From IMG/VR virus record IMGVR_UViG_3300025889_000948, positions 1-23,858 of that record: 23,858 bases of DNA. One strand, 5' to 3'. Below the pieces are notes generated by a model. That model worked only from the letters and a program-made list of their open reading frames with translations. It did not search any database and was not told the origin of the DNA. Position numbers and translations under genes: made by a program. This document shows, in pieces, positions 18,889-23,858 of the stretch; position 1 is the first letter of the stretch; every line of letters begins with the position of its first letter. This stretch comes from a virus.

Positions 18889-19643
18889 TAAAATTGCTCG
18901 TTAACTTTAAAATTGTTTGTTGTGTCGTCTTCGTCTCCGTCTCCTGTAGAACTAGAATTGTTCGGATAGAAATTTAAACGACCACCGTTCGAGGTGTTAA
19001 ACTCTGAACCGTTACCGTCCATTAATTTAATTTCTTTAGTTTGAATTTTCCTTAATTCTTCCATTGCAACTTCCATCATTCTATAACCGTCTTTATCCGT
19101 ACCCTCGGCCTCCTTACCGTAAGCAATTTGCATTAATTGAGCGGCTGCCATCAATTGAGATATTTCTCTAAGAATAGGGTGAGCTGTAGGCATAGGAGTC
19201 CCACCAGTTGCGGTGATTCCTTGGACTGTTTGCGGATCGGTGGAAGTTATCACGACATCTGTTTTGTCGTTAGTTACCTTCGAAACAATTCTAACTGTTT
19301 CATCATCCAAAGTTGGCTCACTATAAATATTTCCATTTACAGACAAAATGGATTCTCTTAATAAGTCAGCAGCACGATCGGCAGTCATCGCATTTTCAAT
19401 GTCAACAGTATAATCTTGTCCGTCAATTGTAATTGTCATTGTACCTGAACCAGAACCAGTGCCAGAAAACACAATTGTGTTTTCCCAGAAAACAGGTAAA
19501 GGCAATTGATAAACATCTGAGATCATGCCGTCAATTACTTGTTGAGCATAAAATAATTTATTATGAACTAGAGCATCAGTAATATTACTGTTGTTGTGAA
19601 GTCCTGCCGTTAATAGTGTTCTGTCAATAGAGCCGTATAACAT
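18888..19643 (-). CDS. Head-tail connector (gp36/DUF1320-like) with inserted beta domain, 251 aa
   Basis: Residues about 28-52 (AQQVIDGMISDVYQLPLPVF) and 153-195 (AHPILREISQLMAAAQLMQI and on) match the halves of gp36-type connectors, in which helices and a YxLPL segment bind at the head-tail joint. Between them, residues 55-150 carry an extra domain (TMTITIDGQDYTVDIENAMT; AADLLRESILSVNG; VRIVSKVTNDKTDVVITST) resembling the small domain found in sheath and other phage proteins. The C-terminus is polar and disordered (GDGDEDDTTNNFKVNEQF). A TATAAT and the shared 13-base element lie just upstream. TAAT is 7 bases before ATG. Confidence 0.68.
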   Translation of the reverse strand: MLYGSIDRTLLTAGLHNNSNITDALVHNKLFYAQQVIDGMISDVYQLPLPVFWENTIVFSGTGSGSGTMTITIDGQDYTVDIENAMTADRAADLLRESILSVNGNIYSEPTLDDETVRIVSKVTNDKTDVVITSTDPQTVQGITATGGTPMPTAHPILREISQLMAAAQLMQIAYGKEAEGTDKDGYRMMEVAMEELRKIQTKEIKLMDGNGSEFNTSNGGRLNFYPNNSSSTGDGDEDDTTNNFKVNEQF

Positions 19644-19658
19644 AAATTAGATTATTTA

Positions 19659-19682
19659 CAGCTCTTTGGCTCTTTGATTATA
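19659..19682 (-). promoter_or_regulatory. Late promoter -10 plus 13-base leader element (copy 2)
   Basis: Minus strand TATAAT (19682-19677), preceded at about 15 bases by TTGATT, and followed after five bases by AGCCAAAGAGCTG (19671-19659). The local sequence CAAAGAGCCAAAGAGCTG contains the octamer CAAAGAGC twice. The leader then runs about 15 bases to the connector ATG at 19643. Confidence 0.5.
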
Positions 19683-19699
19683 TAATACACTAAAAAAAA

Positions 19700-20131
19700 T
19701 CAAACATCTACAGCCTGCGTCAAATCAATTCCAGCAAAGTCGTCTAGTGTTTTTAGGTATGTGTAAAGGTGTGCTATAGCCTCATTCATAATATCGTTAA
19801 AATTATTAGGTGAAAAGTTTCCAAATACATTGCTCCAATTAAGCATAACAATACAATCTGTATCGCTCATTTGATTAAATTCATAATCAAGATTATTGTC
19901 AGCTATGTGAACAGTTATAACTTTCAAAGGACTAGCCGGATTATTGCCATCCCTAGCGGCTATATTTTTCCACACGATACATTCAAGTTGAGCAATTTTA
20001 TTAACAGGATCAAACATTTGTAATTTTTCGGGCAGTTCAACGTTTTGTCGTCCTATTCTGAAATAAGCATCAGCCAAAACATTATTATTTGGATCAGCGA
20101 AGCGGTCAATAAAGGGAATTGTTAAAGCCAT
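19700..20131 (-). CDS. Hypothetical structural-module protein, 143 aa
   Basis: An alpha+beta protein (MALTIPFIDRFADPNNNVLA; LQMFDPVNKIAQLECIVWKN; IMNEAIAHLYTYLKTLDDFA). No family recognised. It lies between the large fibre-like gene and the connector gene, so it may belong to the virion or its assembly. About 8 bases upstream of the ATG is TAAC, followed by an A run. A gap of about 56 bases to the next gene contains a promoter-like sequence. Confidence 0.55.
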   Translation of the reverse strand: MALTIPFIDRFADPNNNVLADAYFRIGRQNVELPEKLQMFDPVNKIAQLECIVWKNIAARDGNNPASPLKVITVHIADNNLDYEFNQMSDTDCIVMLNWSNVFGNFSPNNFNDIMNEAIAHLYTYLKTLDDFAGIDLTQAVDV

Positions 20132-20147
20132 TTTTTTTGGTTAATTA

Positions 20148-22268
20148 TTAAGTAAGAGTAACTGACTTCCAAGAGCCATTATAAATATAAAGTTTATTAT
20201 TAGAAGTATCATATTGCATAGCCACCTTTCCTGTAAATGAGGTGGGGGTACCTGTTGGCACGCCTGCACTAGTAGGAATATAAACAAATCCATCAGTAGC
20301 CGTTGTTACTAAAGCGGCTTGCTCGCCTAAAACAATATTTCCCCTTCCTGTAGCTGATAAAATTGTAGTGAGACTATTTAGGCTAGAACCACTAACGCCA
20401 GCCTTTGAAATTTTCAAATTAACAGAACCACCAATTCCAGTGCCGGTACTCTTCCCTCCGCCGATATTTAAATCATAACCGGCAGCATTACCACCACTAA
20501 TTCCAGTATTTTGAATTGTGACCGCGGCATTGGTTAAGCTAGTAACACCTCGTCCCAAATAAAAATCAGTTATACCGTTGCTATTGCCAATCACACATTG
20601 ATTAGCTGCTGTAGCATTAACGCTATACCCTAAAACTATAACGTTACTATAACTACCAGTAGTTTGACAGCCAGCACCGACTACAGTTGAATAATTATCA
20701 GTATTGAACCCACTACCTGCGTTGTACCCTATAGAAGTTAGCCCAATGCCAGAAGTGGCATTACCATTAGATTCATAGCCAATACTTACTCTTTGCCCTC
20801 CTGTTGTTGTTAGTTTAGAGGATTGATAGCCTATAGAAACATTATAAGAAGAAGTGGCATTTCCTCCAAGAGCAGAAGAATGAGCATAATATCCAATTGC
20901 AACTACACCATCACCAGCAGTCTGATTATAAGCAGCCCGCCCCCCGAAAAAAGTATTATAACTAGAGCTCGTTATTTTCCATCCGCAAGTAATACCACCA
21001 AAAGCAGTATTGAAATCACCTGTAGTTTGAGCAAGCAAAGCCGCATTACCAAAGCCCATTGGTGACTCACTTGAAGTGGTATTCTTACAAACTTGATCCC
21101 CAATCATTACGCCATTACGAGCAGAGGTTATTGAGCTTCCTGTACCGCTGGACCCAGCGATAAAATTCCTAAATCCTGTCATTGTTAAATTACCAACGTC
21201 TTGACCTATACACACGCTGTCTTCTGTTGGCGTGAATATGTCTATTATACCAGCAGAAGCGTTATTATTGGATATTGTTAATTTATTATTAGTTTTATCC
21301 CATACAAAATTATTGTCACCACCCAAAGAGCCAGAATCATTGAATTGTATTTGAGTCGTTGAGCCTGCAGGGAAAAAACTTATAGATGTAACAGGATAAG
21401 AATTTGAAACATTAATATTATTCCCACCAACAAAATACAATGTATCAGTTGGCGAAGTTGCGGCCATAGAGGTGACGCCATCGCTTATGTTTAGCCATAA
21501 GTTTTGGCTTGTATCATTATCATTTTGCCAAGTAAGAGAACCGGCACCGTCAGTTTTTAAAACTTGCCCATTAGAACCATCTATAAGAGGAAATTTATAA
21601 GTATTATTTATTTCAACTTCTCCGCTTGCTGTAAGTGCAAATCTTTGAGACCCTCCAGCTAACAAATGAAATTCATCGGTAGCGGTAGACCTTAAAATAT
21701 GATGAGTAGAACCGTTTAAATTTAAATCATTATTAGAAAGACCGCCGTTGTCGATAGTAATGTTGTTTGTCGTGGTCGCTCCTAAATCTGTAACATTTTG
21801 CAATGTTTGCGTTTCTGTGTATCCGGTAATATATCCAGCATCATTGACTAATTCAGAGACATTGTCGCCACTAGATAAAAATTGTGATGTAGCATTGTTG
21901 TAAAGCGATAAATCTGTATCAATGCTCAAAGTGTCCCCAGTTAAACTTAGAGGCGAAGTTGCTGCTAAATTTGTATCGTCCGAAATATCAATAGTATTAC
22001 CACCGGTAACAACTCCGCCAGCAGTATTTTTTAAAAATCCGGCCGTAGTCATCTCGTCAAAAATATAATCCCCCTTAGTTACATCGCTTGTTGTTCTAAA
22101 AGTAATGCTGTCAGAAGGATCAACACCACCGTAAAGAACCTGCCCGCCAGTACGCCCAAGCAATAAATGATATTGCGAGTGATCATCGTCACTAAGCCCG
22201 GTTAAAGCTCCATGATCTGTTACACCTCCACCAGCCCCCGCAATGTTCGGATATTGATGAATTGACAT
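20148..22268 (-). CDS. Large fibre or decoration protein with YadA-head-like repeats, 706 aa
   Basis: The N-terminus contains DHGALTGLSDDDHSQYHLLL (residues 18-37), a motif very common at the start of phage fibre proteins. Residues about 40-340 are beta-rich and low in complexity. Residues about 365-590 hold repeats of the type VAIGYYAHSS, VSIGYQSSKL, VSIGYESNGN, TSIGYNAGSG: the left-handed parallel beta-roll repeats of YadA-like trimeric adhesin heads. The last 55 residues (TDGFVYIPTSAGVPTGTPTS; VAMQYDTSNNKLYIYNGSWK) are a common fibre end domain. No S74 chaperone tail is present. It lies before the neck genes rather than after the hub, so it may decorate the head. Confidence 0.75.
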   Translation of the reverse strand: MSIHQYPNIAGAGGGVTDHGALTGLSDDDHSQYHLLLGRTGGQVLYGGVDPSDSITFRTTSDVTKGDYIFDEMTTAGFLKNTAGGVVTGGNTIDISDDTNLAATSPLSLTGDTLSIDTDLSLYNNATSQFLSSGDNVSELVNDAGYITGYTETQTLQNVTDLGATTTNNITIDNGGLSNNDLNLNGSTHHILRSTATDEFHLLAGGSQRFALTASGEVEINNTYKFPLIDGSNGQVLKTDGAGSLTWQNDNDTSQNLWLNISDGVTSMAATSPTDTLYFVGGNNINVSNSYPVTSISFFPAGSTTQIQFNDSGSLGGDNNFVWDKTNNKLTISNNNASAGIIDIFTPTEDSVCIGQDVGNLTMTGFRNFIAGSSGTGSSITSARNGVMIGDQVCKNTTSSESPMGFGNAALLAQTTGDFNTAFGGITCGWKITSSSYNTFFGGRAAYNQTAGDGVVAIGYYAHSSALGGNATSSYNVSIGYQSSKLTTTGGQRVSIGYESNGNATSGIGLTSIGYNAGSGFNTDNYSTVVGAGCQTTGSYSNVIVLGYSVNATAANQCVIGNSNGITDFYLGRGVTSLTNAAVTIQNTGISGGNAAGYDLNIGGGKSTGTGIGGSVNLKISKAGVSGSSLNSLTTILSATGRGNIVLGEQAALVTTATDGFVYIPTSAGVPTGTPTSFTGKVAMQYDTSNNKLYIYNGSWKSVTLT

Positions 22269-22271
22269 TGT

Positions 22272-22703
22272 TTATGGTGTTATTTCTACGCCGAAGACCG
22301 TAAAAGTCAAAGCGTCATTTGTTTCAGTCCTAACGGCTAGATTTCCGTTATCATCGTTCATTGTCCAATAGATGGAAAATTCTACCGTAGTGTTGGCGGC
22401 TATGTCAGGATCATAAATTAACGCTGTGCTTTGGTCGTAAGTTGTGCCGTCATCGTCAATAAACACTCTTGCTTTTACAGATGATCCTGTAGTATTACAA
22501 ATCACTAAGCTCGTTATAATTGTGGTTGTCGAAGCCGGTGGGCTATAAATACTAGTTGCTGTCGTGTTAGGTGGTCTCAATTGCCCTAATTGTTTTCGTG
22601 TAAATGTTCCTCCACTAACAACTGGTAGCGGATTTAAATTATTAATAGGATCGCCATCGCTATCCAACAAGCCGACATTTTGGTTAGAGGCTCCACCCGA
22701 CAT
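22272..22703 (-). CDS. Small beta-rich virion protein, 143 aa
   Basis: Mostly beta strand with few charged residues (IYSPPASTTTIITSLVICNT; KARVFIDDDGTTYDQSTALI; NTTVEFSIYWTMNDDNGNLA), as in capsid-decoration or fibre-base proteins. The N-terminal 30 residues are Gly/Asn/Pro-rich and probably flexible. It precedes the large fibre-like gene by three bases and may be its anchor. TAAA lies exactly 8 bases before ATG. The family is not named with certainty. Confidence 0.55.
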   Translation of the reverse strand: MSGGASNQNVGLLDSDGDPINNLNPLPVVSGGTFTRKQLGQLRPPNTTATSIYSPPASTTTIITSLVICNTTGSSVKARVFIDDDGTTYDQSTALIYDPDIAANTTVEFSIYWTMNDDNGNLAVRTETNDALTFTVFGVEITP

Positions 22704-22716
22704 ATTAATTTTTTAA

Positions 22717-23490
22717 TTATTTAAACTTAGCCGCTCTAACTTTTAATTCTCTAGCTTGCAAATCTTGCTCTTTAAAATCTAAGCCGGCTTTTTTATCATC
22801 TAAACTTTTTCGTTCATCTCTCTGTCTCAACGCTCTTTCATCTGCGTTCTTTCTTTCTTTTTCTAATTCTAACTTCTCAGCTTTTAATTGTTTTTCTAGT
22901 TTAGACAGCTCTTTTGCTTTTAATTCATTTTCGGCGTCTAACTCTTTATTATAAATCTCGACAATCTTCTCTTTATATTCAATTCTAGGAGTAAGGTCAA
23001 TGTTTGCTTTCTTTTCTTTTAATTCAATCAATTGCTTCAATTCATCTGTAACTTGTTTTTTAACATTCTTGAGCTTACTAAGCCACTCATTTTTTTCTTG
23101 CTCTAATTCTTCTTTTTGTAAAGTTAAACTTTTCTCATCTTCTTTTAATTTAGCTTCAAGAGCATCGCATTTTATTTCTCTCTCTTTAACTTTCTTATCG
23201 TCAACAGATACCTCAACAGGTACCTCAATAATCTTCTCTTTATATTCAATCTTGTTAACAGTCTTAACTACAGGATTAAGGTCAATGCTTGCTTTTTTTT
23301 CTTCAAGCTCTTCAATCTCTTTTTTTAAACTTTCTATATTTTTTAAAAAAGACTTTTCGAGTTTTTCGTTTTCAGCCTTTAACTCTTTGGCTCGCTTTTC
23401 TTCGGCTTTAGCAAAATTCTGAAAATCAATCATTTGTGATCGAGCGACTCTAAGTTTTTCCGTTGCTTTGTCAAGTTCGTTGTTTTCCAT
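22717..23490 (-). CDS. Coiled-coil protein with an internal duplication, 257 aa
   Basis: The protein is almost wholly a charged coiled coil rich in Lys and Glu. A segment occurs twice: EEKKASIDLNPVVKTVNKIE then YKEKIIEV (about residues 62-90), and KEKKANIDLTPRIEYKEKIV (about 157-177). The pattern suggests two equivalent rods with short beta-like breaks. There is no membrane segment. It lies among virion genes, so scaffold-like, head-fibre or assembly roles are all possible; none is shown. TAAA lies exactly 8 bases before ATG. Confidence 0.6.
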   Translation of the reverse strand: MENNELDKATEKLRVARSQMIDFQNFAKAEEKRAKELKAENEKLEKSFLKNIESLKKEIEELEEKKASIDLNPVVKTVNKIEYKEKIIEVPVEVSVDDKKVKEREIKCDALEAKLKEDEKSLTLQKEELEQEKNEWLSKLKNVKKQVTDELKQLIELKEKKANIDLTPRIEYKEKIVEIYNKELDAENELKAKELSKLEKQLKAEKLELEKERKNADERALRQRDERKSLDDKKAGLDFKEQDLQARELKVRAAKFK

Positions 23491-23492
23491 AA

Positions 23493-23858
23493 TTATTTTT
23501 TAGTTGAGAATGTATTAAAAACAGTAACTCCAGCCGTGCCAGTAATATATAAATTACTAATAAGCATACCGTAATCACTCCAAGTGATTTTGTAAGGAGA
23601 TTGAGCAGCTGTTATTGTGATAGGGTCAGCAGTAACTAAATTAATTCTAACCGTAATAGTTGCGTCTGTTGTAATTTCGACGAAAGTGCTAACAGGAAGA
23701 TTTGTAAAGCCTCCATGAGTTGCCTTAAAGTCTACATTAGTCCCACTATGCGAAGCAGAATTAGAGTCATATTTGTTATAGTTGACAGTATTGAAATCCG
23801 ACAAATCACTATACATCGATAAATTGTCAAACAACATTGCTGCCTCGGTGTCAGAAGT
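23493..23858 (-). CDS. Beta-rich virion protein, 5' end beyond the window
   Basis: An ATG at 23837 would give 114 residues (MLFDNLSMYSDLSDFNTVNY ...), but the frame stays open to the window edge (TSDTEAA before that Met), and that ATG lacks the TAAY signal seen at other starts. I therefore treat the gene as incomplete at its 5' end. The visible part is beta-rich (TFVEITTDATITVRINLVTA; PYKITWSDYGMLISNLYITG), fitting a small capsid, decoration or fibre-base protein. It ends three bases before the coiled-coil gene. Confidence 0.6.
   Translation of the reverse strand, partial: TSDTEAAMLFDNLSMYSDLSDFNTVNYNKYDSNSASHSGTNVDFKATHGGFTNLPVSTFVEITTDATITVRINLVTADPITITAAQSPYKITWSDYGMLISNLYITGTAGVTVFNTFSTKK

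Noticed and set aside
23000-23422. Plus-strand frame of 140 aa rich in Ser and Phe
   Set aside because: It is the antisense shadow of the Lys/Glu-rich coiled-coil gene, which explains its odd Phe/Ser composition.
1-23858. Alternative genetic code (TGA or TAG reassigned)
   Set aside because: TGA, TAG and TAA all end well-supported genes, several with ATGA or TAATG overlaps, and long genes have no in-frame readthrough candidates.
1-23858. tRNA genes or insertion sequences
   Set aside because: No cloverleaf with a T-loop, transposase frame or terminal inverted repeat was found by eye; a tRNAscan run would settle the former.

Overview
This is an AT-rich segment (roughly one third G+C by eye) of a tailed-phage or prophage genome. 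The right-hand two thirds, read on the minus strand from right to left, is a siphovirus-type virion module: fibre-like and decoration-like proteins, a gp36-type connector, a Mu gpG-like neck protein, a tail terminator candidate, a large major tail protein, a tail-assembly chaperone with a -1 frameshift extension, a TP901-type tape measure, a baseplate hub, fibre-associated proteins and small membrane proteins. No sheath, terminase, portal, capsid or integrase gene lies in the window. Head genes would be expected beyond the right edge, and lifestyle cannot be decided from here.

Layout. 1-1754 (minus): a recombination module with an ERF-type annealing protein, a conserved companion protein and several small proteins, driven from a divergent promoter region near 1780-1865. 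1889-2517 (plus): five very small genes, mostly joined by ATGA overlaps. 2509-3209 (minus): a putative nuclease and a small zinc-ribbon protein. 3210-3898: no convincing gene, but a structured, probably transcribed segment on the minus strand. 3899-6092 (plus): a tightly coupled operon of a NinG/HNH-like protein, a membrane-anchored 3D-domain protein, a membrane-anchored winged-helix-like protein and an M23 endopeptidase. 6099-7516 (plus, with one minus gene): a strong promoter, a small gene, a second membrane-anchored helix-turn-helix-like protein, a repeat array, a holin-like protein and a gene ending at a clear terminator. 7507-23858 (minus): lysis-type membrane proteins and the virion genes, interrupted by one plus-strand lipoprotein gene (15884-16204) with its own promoter.

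Host clues. Promoters look like ordinary sigma70 sites (TTGAC./TATAAT), yet none of the starts I examined has a usable GGAGG-type Shine-Dalgarno sequence. Most starts instead carry TAA(C/T/A) placed 7-11, most often exactly 8, bases before ATG. TGA, TAG and TAA all act as stops, so the standard bacterial code fits. An AT-rich, Shine-Dalgarno-poor host with sigma70-like promoters is compatible with Patescibacteria/CPR or another poorly sampled lineage, but this is a guess. The M23 and 3D-domain proteins and the lipoprotein imply a host with peptidoglycan.

Most worth following up: the TAAY-N8-ATG start signal, the structured RNA at about 3360-3710, the tail-chaperone frameshift, the shared 13-base element just after two late promoters, and the regulated lipoprotein gene inside the tail operon.
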